Of a stretch of DNA of 64,000 nucleotides, positions 39,650-52,900 are shown piece by piece. The position numbers and the translations under genes were made by a program. How positions within the stretch are numbered: position 1 is the first letter of the stretch; every line of letters begins with the position of its first letter. The stretch is from Elysia chlorotica (Eukaryota; Mollusca; Gastropoda; Plakobranchidae), in assembly GCA_003991915.1 (NCBI GenBank), contig RQTK01000763.1:139944-203943 (forward strand), given 5' to 3'. Below the pieces are notes generated by a model. The model did no database searches and was not told where the DNA came from. It worked only from the letters and a program-made list of their open reading frames with translations.

Positions 39650-40830
39650 ATGTGTAAGGGGTGCGACTCACCATCCTTTTGATTATGTACGGTAGTTTAT
39701 TCTGTAATTATTCTCTATCTTCCCCTCTCTCCCTCTCTCTCTCTAGCCTACATATGTATTTCTAGATCTTCCTCCATCGACGTAATAGCCGCTAGACCTC
39801 GGCGTGCGTTTCGTTTGATTGAGGAAACTTTGTTTGATCGTTGAGTTTCTCTTGTCGCTTTTTCCTTTTGATTTGGGAAATCTAGGGAAACGGAGAATGT
39901 CCTTAGTTGTCGGTCGGTACTGGGAGATCTTAGGAGCGCTGTTTCCCCAGTTCCCTGAGTTCTAGGGAACTTTTGGGAAGTCCGGGGGAACGGAGCGCTC
40001 CCGGTGTTTCCTTTCATCCGCGGACATTTGCCGCTAATTTTCACTATTAAAGTGAGGTCTTTGTGGACGCCAAATCAGTGCCACTAGAACCATCACCGAG
40101 TACGTGTCCGTTGTGTGTGGGTGCCACAACGTGAGTTCTAGCTTCTGTATTTGGATATATTTTTCCTAAGTTTCACACTGTATGTTGGAGCTGCAGTTGT
40201 GTTTTGGACTATCTACAGTTTTATATATCTATTATCCATTGACGTTACTTCCTACTTCGAGATTCGAGTTGTTTATCCTTTGGAGAGGATTGTGTCACTT
40301 CGGGCTGATTGATTGCTGGGCATTTTGATTCCATTTTGATTCCTATCATTTTGATTTAGACTATTTCTATCATTTTGATGCAGACTATCGATAACTATCC
40401 TTATCCATTTTGATACTTACTATCCCATAACTATCCTAAACATTACTATCTATCTATACCTTCTCTATCCTAGGGTATTGGCCATAGTAATTGTTTAACT
40501 TGTTGATGCACTGATTTTGATTATTGATCTTTTGTTTATAGTACAATAAAGGAGTTGATTGTTGGTATTTTTAACTCTCCTTCTGACTGAGTTCTGTCGT
40601 TGTCAGTTGTTGTCCTAAGTTTTACTGTGTATTATACCGCTTTGTATAGATAGGGAGCAGTGGGCATTGAACCTCACTGTACATACTCAACCGAACTCAG
40701 AGTGTAAACTCTCTAGGATTGCACGGTCACTTAGGGACGCTACCAATAGTGCTGACCTGCAATCAACGTAGAAGTAGAGAGTAGAGAAGTAGTAACCACA
40801 TCTCCCTGGAGTAGGTGGGTTGTACTTCAT
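39650..40830 (+). mobile_element. Possible solo LTR or LTR-like element
   Basis: Between the last BTAF1 exon found and the next gene lies about 1.2 kb of unique-looking sequence. It opens with TGTAAGGGGTGCGACTCACC, carries an AATAAA at about 40545 followed by a GT/T-rich stretch, and ends near GTAGTAACCACA, with TTTGGACCCCAGG some 30 bases later, vaguely like a tRNA primer site. No protease, reverse transcriptase or second LTR is visible, so this is a weak call. An open frame on the minus strand (39748-40044) does not resemble any protein I know. Confidence 0.25.
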
Positions 40831-41493
40831 TTGGACCCCAGGCAATAAACAAAGAAAGAAAGAGACAAGATGTTCAGGGCAATACATGTTTTAGGCTTAG
40901 ACTAAGGAGTGAAAAGCTGTTTCAATGAAAAGTGTTAGCGTGCGGTAAAATTAAAATTAAAGAATATTTCTTTTCAATGTGTCGCCTTTCACGTCTTTAA
41001 TTTTTACAAGCCTAACTGTACTACTAGGCCTAGATTAGATCGAAGAATCTTTCGTTTACCTCATATGGAATCGTTTACAAAATTTATTTAGTAATCGGAT
41101 CGCCCAAACAGTGCGCCGTCAATATACTTTGTTTACTTCTACAGTCTTTAGAGAATTATGAAAAAAAATTGAACGTCACAATGGTGGCTGTTGATTAGAT
41201 CCAAAATCAATATTGTAAGATGCTTTAAAATCAACATTGAGGAGGGTTTGATTATTTATCAATACAACAGTAGAAAATCATCTAGATCTAGATCCAGTCT
41301 ATGTACTCGTCTATAGATCTAATAGTTAGCAAAATTTTATTTCTCTACATTAAGCTACTAAAATTTTTGGGCCCGAAGTGTAAAATCCTTCCAATAGGGT
41401 ATAGACTGCTTAGATAGTGTCATCCTGAAGGGTATTTAATAATTTATAGAGTTAAACATGCTTTGTTTTTCCTGTACAAATATTTGTTAATAA

Positions 41494-41893
41494 AATAATA
41501 ATAATAATAATAATAATTCACTTATAAAGCGCCAAAATCCACAGTAGTGCTCTATGGCGCTTAACATTAATAAAAACACTCACATACTATCTGAACACAC
41601 ACACACACACACATTCTATCTATGAATCCCAGAGATACCACAACATCGTCCTAAGTAAATGCTTTTCTAAACAAGAACGTTTTTAGTTTTGACTTGAAAT
41701 GGTCCAAAGATGGTGACTGTTTAATTTCTACATCCAACACATTCCAAAGCTTTGGAGCACAGATGGAAAAGGCTCTTTCCCCAAGTAAAGTTCTTGATCT
41801 TGGAATAACAAGTTGATTGGCAGTTGCAGATCTCAAACTGCGAGATGGTATATATTTTTCAATGAGCTCTGACAGATAACAGGGTGAGCTCTG
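41494..41893 (-). mobile_element. 3' end of a non-LTR retrotransposon (CR1/L2/Rex-like)
   Basis: On the minus strand the frame ending at 41651 encodes the usual last segment of such polymerases: YLSELIEKYIPSRSLRSATA, LLGERAFSICAPKLWNVLD and SLDHFKSKLKTFLFRKAFT. A short 3' UTR follows, with a GCGCCATAGAGCAC / TTATAAGTG-type end and an (ATT)n tail at about 41494-41518. The 5' end is cut off at the GAA repeat. Confidence 0.85.
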
Positions 41894-41898
41894 ATTCA

Positions 41899-42029
41899 AA
41901 AAGAAGAAGAAGAAGAAGAAGAAGAAGAAGAAGAAGAAGAAGAAGAAGAAGAAGAAGAAGAAGAAGAAGAAGAAGAAGAAGAAGAAGAAGAAGAAGAAGA
42001 AGAAGAAGAAGAAGAAGAAGAAGAAGAAA
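41899..42029. repeat. Long (GAA)n·(TTC)n tract
   Basis: About 130 bases of almost pure GAA repeat. Such tracts can form triplex DNA and vary in length. It sits about 450 bases upstream of the first exon found for the next gene. Confidence 0.97.
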
Positions 42030-42149
42030 AAGATGAAGAGATGAAACTGTAACCATAGATTAAAATGATAATAATTAGTATTAGTATAAGATAACATGTA
42101 ACAAAAATTTGGTCTCTAAGAGCATCCACTTTAAGTTTTAGTTGCCTCA

Positions 42150-42345
42150 AAACGTGACCGTGGGGTAGAACATCGGCTTCCGACGCAAAAGGTCCGGCTG
42201 AGACAGGAGTCATGGCATCCCTGCCCTGTCTCGTGTGTGGCAGCACATAAAACGTCAGATGTCAGTCTTGGAACCCGTCTACAATATAGCCTATATAGTG
42301 CTGATGTTGAACGTTAAAACCAACCCAAACTCAACTCAACTCGAC
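42150..42345 (+). mobile_element. SINE with an internal deletion
   Basis: A forward copy. The head GGGGTAGAACATCGGCTTCC and ACGCAAAAGGTCCG is fused directly to GCTGAGACAGGAGTCATGG, so the B-box and first part of the middle domain are lost. The 3' part is intact and ends in an (ACTCA)n-type tail. Confidence 0.9.
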
Positions 42346-42480
42346 TCATACGTAGATGCACAGGAGCAAATAACCACACTAAGACACTACAAAATGAATA
42401 TTTACTTTGTCGAAAAAATTTTTACGTCTAGTTTGTATCGTTTAGAGGTTTAATTTACATCTAATGTTTCTCTTATACAG

Positions 42481-42674
42481 AAAACAGTCCCTATATTTCG
42501 CAAGGCAAGGATGAATACTCCCATAACTGTCATCCTGACTACCTTGTGCAGGGGATGGATTATGCATCCTTCACTTATAAAGTGACGGGTGATCAAACCC
42601 TGGAATATCCGTACTATCAGTCTTTAACTGGTCCATATTTTAAAGGCAAAGATGTTGAGAGCATGGAATGGACA
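42481..42674 (+). CDS. Ectodomain 1, first exon
   Basis: Begins after TCTTATACAG with two bases completing a split codon and ends GGACA|GTAAGT, phase 0, giving 64 full codons. It contains HNCHPDYLVQGMDYASFTYK and later PYFKGKDVESMEWT. The alternation of hydrophobic residues suits beta strands. A matching exon at 51464-51646 encodes the same part of domain 2. Confidence 0.75.
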
Positions 42675-45600
42675 GTAAGTTTTATATTAAATGTTTTGGT
42701 GTTTTTCTAGACTTAGCGAAACATATATTTCTCCTACGGTATTGACTTGTTGCGTTCGATTAGAATGCATCTTCAGATCCACTTTGTTAAACATATCTTA
42801 TAGCTGGTTAGACTTGCTAAAAATTTGTAACAGTATTATATTCATGTAAACAGCGAGGGTTGCAAATCGTGACTTTAGAATAAGAATCCCGCTACTTTTT
42901 GCTATGGTGATTGAGTATTTGTGTTTGTTGAAGAGAGATTCAACACTGTGGCGCATTAAATATGCGCAAAGATTTAAGACTTCGATGTGACGTACATAGC
43001 ATACAATTATTTGCATGATTATTGTAGATTTTAATACATTTTTGGGGGGCGTTTTGCTTAATGCATGTGATACAGAGGTTTACTTTCGTTTTCAATGTAA
43101 GATGAAAATCTTCAATGTAACATGACAAAGCGTCTAGAAACTAATATCTTAATCATTTATCATTGATACCTTTTCCTACCTTCTCTCACTCTTACTCGCT
43201 CTCCCCATCTCTCTGTTTCTTGCTTGGAGAAGAGTAAAGAATACCCACCCCCTGCCCGTTGTGTGCGACAGAATATGAGGGTTTCAACGATAGGCCCTAT
43301 ACCCTTGATATGTCTCCCGTCACGCCCTCTTCTGTGCTTCTATTGACTCACTTACCTGTTGCTTAACTCCAAGGGGGCAAACATGCTCAAGTGGTAGAGC
43401 TTTGGTACCCATATCGGGATATCCGCGGTTCACATCTCACGATCGGGGCAAAAAATGTAATTTTCCAATTTTGTCCCCAGTAACTGGTTGGGACAAGTCA
43501 GTATAATGTGACCAGTTAAAACAGGAGTTCAGGTTTCTCCGCCCAGTTTTGTGTGTGTCAGCACATAAAAGTTTCAGACGTCCGTCTCGGGGTCCCTCCA
43601 CAAAAAAGCCAATTTAGTTCTGACGTTAGACTTTAAACAAACTCTCTCTTTCTCTCTATATATCTATCTATCTATCTATCTCTCTCTCTCTTACTAATAC
43701 GCCAACTAATAGAAACTGCCTTGTTGACATTGAGCCGTGTTCTTTATGGTTGAGATGATGGCACTCACGAATACATCCTCTTACGCGCGCCACTTTACCC
43801 GAGACGACGAAGCAATGCTGCCCATACTATTCAATCGGCGGATTCCTTTTTTTTTTTGCTTTTACAACCCTCTTGAAACATCTGAATAAAGTGCCTAAAA
43901 ACACTAAACATCATTGAAAGCCACGTCTGGGACTGGTTGGGGGAGAAGATAGAGAATCCCAACTACATCTTCATCGCTCTCTGATACGATCTTAACTTAA
44001 TTGCGACAGCACAGTGTGTGGCTCTGTAGGTAACAATGGTTGACACAATACATCACTAAAAAACTTTATCTAAGCTTGGGGTCTTTTAAAAATTTATGAA
44101 TGCCTTTCTTGGTCAGACACATCAATTTTGTCAGAAATAAGATACAATTCGCGATGAACTAAAACGTCACCGTAGCAAATTTGCTTTTCTTCCTGATTTT
44201 CATCTCAGCTTTGTCGGAAAATTTCAGCCCTTACAAAAGTGGTTTCTCGTTTTGGAAACAGTTTCTTTTTTACTTACGTTGGTCACTAACTCTATTGAAG
44301 AAGAAATACTTTGGACAACCCCCCCCCCCCCCCCCCACAACAAACCTAACTGCCAGCCACACCCCCCCCCCCCCCCCCCCAATCGGGGCTTCCTCTTTGC
44401 GTTGGACGCTGGCAAGACCATAATATATTATATATACTTGACCTCGCAGCTCTTCAGAAGGATAAAACGTATTAAAAAAATTTTTTTTTTGAAGATTGAG
44501 AACATCATAGAAAATTATTGCGGCCATTGTTTAATTTTCACTGATGGGTCACAAGATCACAACTCCAGCGCCGGTGTTGTCTCCCACTCTCCATCTCGAC
44601 GAATGAAAGAATCTTGTAAAGCGCTTTGAGGCCTCGGCATAAACCGCTATAAAAATGTCTTATTATTATTATTATTATTTACTATGGCAGAATAATCCCA
44701 AATAGCGCACACATATACTGCATCAGGCGGAGTAACTCCCCGCCACCCGGAGCACAACCACCGTGACCGGACCAGAGTCCAGCACTGACTTGTTTACTCA
44801 TCTCTAGCACCGCTCAAAGACTGGACCAATTAGCAGCTCTTTGTTTGTGTCTGTTACACATAACCGTGTTTTTCACTCAAATCTAGAGAGAACGTGATTT
44901 TACTAGGTTTTGTATCGTTCAGTTGAAGGATTGTATGTGATTTTCTTTTTTTTTTAAATTTCAAACGTTCTTAAGGTCTCCGCTTAAACATCTTGACGTC
45001 ACTTTTATCCATACGAGTGAGATATATGACCAATTCTTGACATGAATTTTCGCACAATTTACTATTTATTACTAGTCTAGTACTGATTCTAAATCGTGAT
45101 GCGCTTACAAAATCTCATTAAACATACAATTTTAAGTAAGTTTGTTTCGTGCACGTTAAACTTGTTTTGGTATTTAGATAAACTTGGAAACTTACCATTT
45201 CTATAAGTATTTTTATGGTATTTTGTGGAACATCCGCTGCGTGCGTATTCGTAGCGGTAATTTCTAAGCAAATATTAGTTTAGAATGCATGAATATTTAA
45301 GTTTAGGTTGTTTATTTTCCTAAAGTCCATCATAAGATGGGTCAGACATTTTGCGTACTGTCAGTTATTATCTGTTCCATGCTAGACAGTACATTGACTC
45401 TAACCTAAAAAGCTAACTGGTCTATAAAAAACGACACCTTCTTTGAGGGGAAAAGTTGCTAAAACACAGAGCGCGCGATTCATGTTCAGGAAGTCTCCGG
45501 TTCGCTTCCTAATGGAGCCGCGTTGTTCTCTTCTTATTGAGTTGGTGTTAGTATGATATGACTGGTCGAGATATACTTTTGTCCTGAAGTCCCCGATCTG

Positions 45601-46203
45601 TCTCTGTGTAGAAGCATATGCACTGTCAGCCGCCCAGCCTACCCTTAAAAATATATTTCCTCACAGCTAATGACGGGGTCTAAGACTACGACGCCATTGG
45701 GTGTAGTACATTTATGATTCTGATAATGTATAGCGCTAAAGGTTTAAACCTCAATGTCTTTTTCATGAATCGTTTCTATGCAGCGAGTTAAAGCTCTAAA
45801 CCTGTTTCTTGTGTAGGGCTGTCCGGTGTTTCAAATGATGAACTATGCTTCAATTTTTTTTTCAAGGCACGGGTTTAAACCTGGCATTTTTTTCTCATTT
45901 GTTGTTTCAATGCATAGAATTAAACCTCTCATCCTGTTTCGCGTTTAGGGCTGTCCAGTGTTTCAGGATTTAACAAACCTTTGCGTTGAAAGCAAGAAGC
46001 CATGGACTTGCTCGTGCGTAACTGGAGAGGACGATGATTTGACTTTCGGTTTTAATATGACGGTCACCAAGAACATGAGTGGTCAACCGGTTTGGGTGGA
46101 GTGGAGAGGGCCTCCAGTGAAGAAGGGACGGGAATATGTATTGCCCGAAATCAGAGGTATGTTTATTAACGAAAATCACTGAAGAATGTTTAAGTCATTG
46201 CAG

Positions 46204-46263
<60 letters not shown>

Positions 46264-46910
46264 TCTCTCNNNNNNNNNNNNNNNNNNNNNNNNNNNNNNN
46301 NNNNNNNNNNNNNNNNNNNNNNNNNNNNNNNNNNNNNNNNNNNNNNNNNNNNNNNNNNNNNNNNNNNNNNNNNNNNNNNNNNNNNNNNNNNNNNNNNNNN
46401 NNNNNNNNNNNNNNNNNNNNNNNNNNNNNNNNNNNNNNNNNNNNNNNNNNNNNNNNNNNNNNNNNNNNNNNNNNNNNNNNNNNNNNNNNNNNNNNNNNNN
46501 NNNNNNNNNNNNNNNNNNNNNNNNNNNNNNNNNNNNNNNNNNNNNNNNNNNNNNNNNNNNNNNNNNNNNNNNNNNNNNNNNNNNNNNNNNNNNNNNNNNN
46601 NNNNNNNNNNNNNNNNNNNNNNNNNNNNNNNNNNNNNNNNNNNNNNNNNNNNNNNNNNNNNNNNNNNNNNNNNNNNNNNNNNNNNNNNNNNNNNNNNNNN
46701 NNNNNNNNNNNNNNNNNNNNNNNNNNNNNNNNNNNNNNNNNNNNNNNNNNNNNNNNNNNNNNNNNNNNNNNNNNNNNNNNNNNNNNNNNNNNNNNNNNNN
46801 NNNNNNNNNNNNNNNNNNNNNNNNNNNNNNNNNNNNNNNNNNNNNNNNNNNNNNNNNNNNNNNNNNNNNNNNNNNNNNNNNNNNNNNNNNNNNNNNNNNN
46901 NNNNNNNNNN

Positions 46911-46989
<79 letters not shown>

Positions 46990-49900
46990 GAGGAGGAGGA
47001 GGAGGAGGAGGAGGAGGAGGGGGAAGAGTTGTTGTATTAAGAATAGTACTTAGAAGAGTAGTAGCAACAGTAGTAAAAGTTGCAAATTGCATATTTCAAG
47101 AGAGATGCAATTCTAAAATAAACACACACAAAACTTGATCATCACAATGTTAGTATAACAAACTTTTTTAAGTACGCTTGTGATGCATCGTACTAAAAGA
47201 CAATAAAGATGATTTTTTCCTTTGCTCTTAGATATAATTTACTTTATGAAACGAACGCTGTATTGATTCCTGTTCCTCCATGATTAATTGCCGATTAGAT
47301 TGTCATTCATTTACAAAAACCATTCATGTGTATACCTTTCTTGAAAACTACACACTTTTTTCGTACTATTGAACTGTGTAAATTCTAAAGCTTCTATTTT
47401 AAATTGTATAGTATACTTTATCTGATCTTTCATTTACGTTTCATGTTCCTGTGGTACTATATCATTTTATCAAAATATTTATCAAGGACATATGCCTCTA
47501 ATTAGGCTTTTTCTTAAAGTCTGTATGTTTAGTATATTGTTTTTTTTTTCTTATTGCATTTCAGCCGCATGCCGTGAGTATCTTCTTACTCAATCCAAAA
47601 TGTTAATCTCTGTTCAGTGTGAAATTCGTTAACAGCACACACGAAAATGTTCCCAACACCAATATATTTCCAACACCTCATTTTTTTAAATGTTCAGACA
47701 CCCCTTTCTACAACAAAATGTTCACACACCCTTTACTACAATAAAATGTTCAGACACCCCTTTCTACAACAAAATGTTTACACACCCTTTTCTACAACAA
47801 AATGTCAAACACATCTTAATTTCTACAACAAAATGTTCAGACAACCTTCTATAGAACAAAATGTTCAGACACCCCTTTCTACAACAAAATGTTCACACAC
47901 CCTTTTCTACAACAAAATGTTCACACACCCTTTTCTACAACAAAATGTTCACACACCCTTTTCTACAACAAAATGTTCACACACCCTTTCTACAACAAAA
48001 TGTTCAGACACCCCTTTCTACAACAAAATGTTCACACACCCCTTTCTACAACAAAATGTTCACACACCCTTTTCTACAACAAAATGTTCACACACCCTTT
48101 TCTACAACAAAATGTTCAGACACCCCCTTTCTACAACAAAATGTTCACACACCCTTTTCTACAACAAAATGTTCAGACACCCATTTCTACAACAAAATGT
48201 TCAGACACCCATTTCTACAACAAAATGTTCAGACACCCCTTTCTACAACAAAATGTTCAGACACCCCTTTCTACAACAAAATGTTCACACACCCTTTTCT
48301 GCAACAAAATGTTCAGACACCTCTTTCTACAACAAAATGTTCAGAAACCCCTTTCTACAACAATTATGCTCAGACACTGGAAACAAATTTTACCAATACC
48401 CCACTTCTACAACAATGTATATCCAATAACTCACATCTACATCCAACAACTCACATCGACAATTAAATCGTTCCAAAACCCCACTTCTACAACCAAAGCT
48501 TCCCGAAATCTCACTTCTCCATTCAATCTTCCGACCTTCCAACTTCTACGATCAAATCTTCTAAACTTACTACTTCTAGTTCTACTATTAAATCGTACAT
48601 ACAACCCACTGCTACCATCAAAAACTAGAAGTCGTTTGAAACATTCCATGGGATACCCCTATATATAAAATTAAAATATAATTCGGAGCCTCGGAGTGGT
48701 ACATAAAACCGAAAATAGACTGTATTTGGTTTATTATAAAAACCGTACATTCTAGCTAGAGTTAAACCTATAACCGTCGTCTGAGTAAGATTTAAATTAT
48801 AATTCTAATAAAATGATGAATGCAAGCTGTGACCAGACAACCTGCAAAAATGGTTCTCGTTATAGCTTGAACCACAAATGGCTGGGGTCGTGACGTTTAT
48901 TCCATTCCTGAAAACCAAAACATACTCTGAACGATGTTAAATCTAAAGAGTCGATCAGACTGTTCTTCGATCCAACAGTTCCCCCTACAGGTTATAAAAA
49001 AGTTAGTAGATTTTAAAAAATAGTATAAAAGTCATCCAAAAAGCACAAACGTTCAAGAAATCACAATCGTTTCCTTTCCATAGCAACAGGCTTAGGACGC
49101 GTTCACGGGCACAATAGAGCTGTTACTGCGCTGACGTGCTGTGAAGACAAACTCAACTTATTTTAACTCTAGTCATGCTTAAGTAAATGCTGCTTTATCA
49201 CTCTGCCAAAAGGATAATGTATAGATTCTTCTTCTTCGACTATAACTACATGTAAAAATATACAAATGTTACAATTTTGGCAAATTTACTGGACTACAGA
49301 AATATTAGACAAAATATACGATTTTTCAGTGTGTTTTAATTTTTTGTCACCTTCGACCATGCTACCCTTATAAAAAATTATAACATAGCCGTTACTGTGC
49401 TGGCGTGCCCAAAAACAAACTCACTTACTCACTCACTCACCCTGTCATAAAACCAGAGCTCTTGAAGTTTGAATAAAATCTCAAGGCCCATACAATAGTT
49501 GTCCTAGTTTGGTGATGCTAGATATTGTACAACACCCCATGTTTTTATGAGGTGGTAAAAGTGCCAGACCATTTCCACCTGGCAGTAAGCAGGACGTTGG
49601 ATGTATGCTTATGTATTTTTATCGACAGTAACTAGCAATTTGGATTTTACAATACTATCAGATCTAGATTGTAACAGAGAGTTTGGGTCTACTACTATGC
49701 CTATGCCAAAATAACCTCTGTGTATAAGCTTATACATTTTTCCTTTTTAGATGAACTAATCACAACTACTTTATTTTGTAAAAGTCTTGTAGTTCAGTTT
49801 CGTAAAATGCATGTTGTTCAGCTTTGCAATCGTCGTGTAGTTCAGCAACAGTTATTATTTAAAGTCTATTTTTTGTAAATCATTAAATTTCAGTTGTTTT

Positions 49901-52900
49901 TTTTATTTAATTATGAGATTTCGGGCAATAACCAACCAAAATCAATTTTTTTGAAATATTCTCAACAGCGATTGTACATAAATCATGGTGTCATTTCATT
50001 TCCTCTTCCGGGTTTGGGGCAGGGTAAAGGTCACAAGATCTATCAAACTATTAATGCTGTCAGAAGCTTTTATTCCCTTCACCCTTCAAATACTTTTCCT
50101 AATTCCTGGTTTTCGACACCAAACTACCCTATTTCCCACTTTTATCAAAACCACCGTTCTAAACTTACACTGTTACCACTAGATCTCCATAACTTCTGAT
50201 ATCTAACACCAGTCCTCCTTCACAACTTTGTATTTCACTTACCAAATCGCCCAGACCATCAAATTGCATAACTTACGATGTAACCATCAAATCTTCCTAA
50301 TCACATTTCCCTCACATCTAGCCAACATAACACTTTTTCCTCGAACTAATCATCACAATATACCATTTTTACCTCTAAATAATTGCCAAAATAACTTTTA
50401 CATTCAAACCTTGACAACATAACACTTTTTTCTCTAACTAATCGTCCCAACATACCATTTTTACCTCCAAATATTGCCCAAATAACTTTTACCTTCAAAT
50501 CTTGCCAACATAACACTTTTTCCTCGAACTAATCGTCCCAAGATACTCCGAATCGTGCCGTACCACCCGAACCTCCAAGTCTTGCTAACATACCACTTTT
50601 ATCACTAAATCCTGACAACATACCACCTTTTACTCCAAAACTTTCCAACATAACACCCTTACCTCCAAATCTCGCCAACATACCACTTTTATCACTAAAT
50701 CCTGACAGTATACCACCGTTTACTCCAAAACGTGCAAACATAACACCTTTGCCTCCAAACCTTGCAAACATTTGTCACTAAATCCTGAGAACAAAACAAC
50801 TTTTACTCCAAATATTGCCAACATACCACCCTTACCTCCAAATCTTGCTAACATACCACTTTTACCTAAAAAATCTGGCCAACCTTGACTTCGAGCAGCA
50901 ACAATCCCACACAACTAAGCAGGAAATGTGTTTTAACAACTATTCTTCTTTTTTCTTAGTTTTGTTTTTAATGACTCTGCCATGTTCATTGTTTTGGTTG
51001 ACCTACATAATAATTCACACTTTTGATAATAGTATATTTAAAGTAAGAATCATACATTTTGCGCCCTAATATTCCGAACTGCATTATGTCCCTTGACCGT
51101 GATATGTAGCTTTAACTGAGATTAAAAGATATTGACATTTTTTTATTTACTATTGAAAAAGCTCTGCCTATTTTTTTAATGATTGTTTGAAATTAGGTCG
51201 CCTCTCGTTGTCTTATAAAAAAAAATAGCACTAACAGTATCAGAAAGACTTTTAGTAAGCTCTTAAAGATGCTTTGCACACCATCAACTTAGTCTGCGTG
51301 GATTTTGTTGTTTTGTTTTGTTTATTGTTTGCTTCTTTATATTTGTGGATTTTTATAAATTGAAAAGACCAACCACAACCACAATTTAATATATTTTCGT
51401 ATAATTATGTCTAAAATCAGTCTCGTGACTTATCTAGCAAATTTTTTCATAAACTGTCCTCAGCGACGATAAAAACTGTGGAAGTTAAGACATCAGGCGA
51501 TAAGAGCTTAGGATACCTTGTTGCCGATCAGGATACGGTCACGTTCAAGTTCGAGCTGTCTGGAAATAACTCCTTCCACACTCTGACTGGAGACACCGCG
51601 CCAATCATAAAATATACCACAATCAAAGGCGACACTGAAACGGCAAGTAGAAAAACTATGTCAGACACACACACACTTAGTTGTTGTTTTTTTGTTTGGG
51701 TGTGTGTTTTTTTTTTGTTTTTTTTTTTGTTTGTTTTTTGTTTTGTTTTTTTTTTTTGGGGGGGGGGCTTCTTTCGTGGAATTTTGGCATTTTATTTGGG
51801 AGGTTCCTTATTATTTTGTTCCCAAGATTGGACACAAACATTACTGTTAGGATCTTGTCCCACGCTGGTTGTATCGGTGTCAGTATTATGTGACCTGATG
51901 AAACAGAACTTATGGCATACCCGGCCTGTTTCTGTATGGCAGCACGATAAAAAAAATTAGCCGTTAATCTCTGGATCTAACCAGTTCGTGACAGTCGACT
52001 TTGACAATACAACAAGACCAAAAAACAAACCACACACAAAACACACACACACAATTGCAACCCAAGAGGTTTTTATTTGTCATAGTAGTTCACTGAAGAA
52101 AACCGCTTAAAACAGTATCTTTATTGAAAGCTATATTAAATGAAGATTGCCACCTTTAGTATCTTTAACCATCTGATGTATTTATTACAGGCGGAAAATT
52201 TTGACGCTTTAAAAAATACACCAATGTAAGAACGCTAGAAAACAATGTAGATTTAATTCAAACATTTATTGTTATGGACAGATCTATTAGAAGCGAGGCG
52301 TTCGTAACAAAAAACATTAGGCAAATCGTGCAGTTTGTGTAGTTCTAAAAGCTAATCTAAGGCCCAGTCTCGTCGACAGTCTTGGCAGTCAAAGATTGTC
52401 GTTGGAGTTGTCAGTTTGTCAGTGCGGTCGATAATTAAGTCGCTACACCAAATCCATAAAATTTTGTTTTATTGGTCCTCAATAATCACATTCGTTTAGA
52501 GTATCTGTACGAATTCATGTTGTGTCGTTAGGACAATACATAGAAACTTACTCACGTTAACTATTATTTTTTTATGAGCATTGATATTAAAACATCCATA
52601 AAAAGCCTGGAGGGAATCGTAACAATACTAACATGCTTGGTTGGTTGGTTGGTTTTTAACGTCCAACATCAGCAACTTATGGCTATATCGTGGACGGGCC
52701 CCAAGACGGACGTCTGACAATTTTATGTGCTGCCACACACGAGACAGGGTGGGGATACCATGACTCCTGTCTCAGCCGGTCACATTATACTGACACCGAC
52801 CCAACCAGTAGGGATTGCAACAGCCAGGATTCGAACTCGGGACCTTTTGTGTCGGAAGCCGATGTTCTATACTAACATGCAAGATATCATTGTAGCTGAA

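Noticed and set aside
39748..40044. 98-codon minus-strand frame as the missing upstream BTAF1 exon
   Set aside because: No similarity to HEAT repeats, and it lies in an LTR-like segment.
41651..42246. Poly-Phe, poly-Leu and poly-Ser frames
   Set aside because: Products of the GAA repeat; only the downstream non-LTR segment is real.
47647..48668. Open frames up to 260 codons
   Set aside because: All three plus frames are open because the 28-bp unit has no stops. It lies in an intron and has no start context or domain.
51643..51648. GC-AG intron using ACG|GCAAGT after ectodomain 2, first exon
   Set aside because: It would leave phase 0 while the next exon needs phase 1. The GT site four bases on restores the frame.
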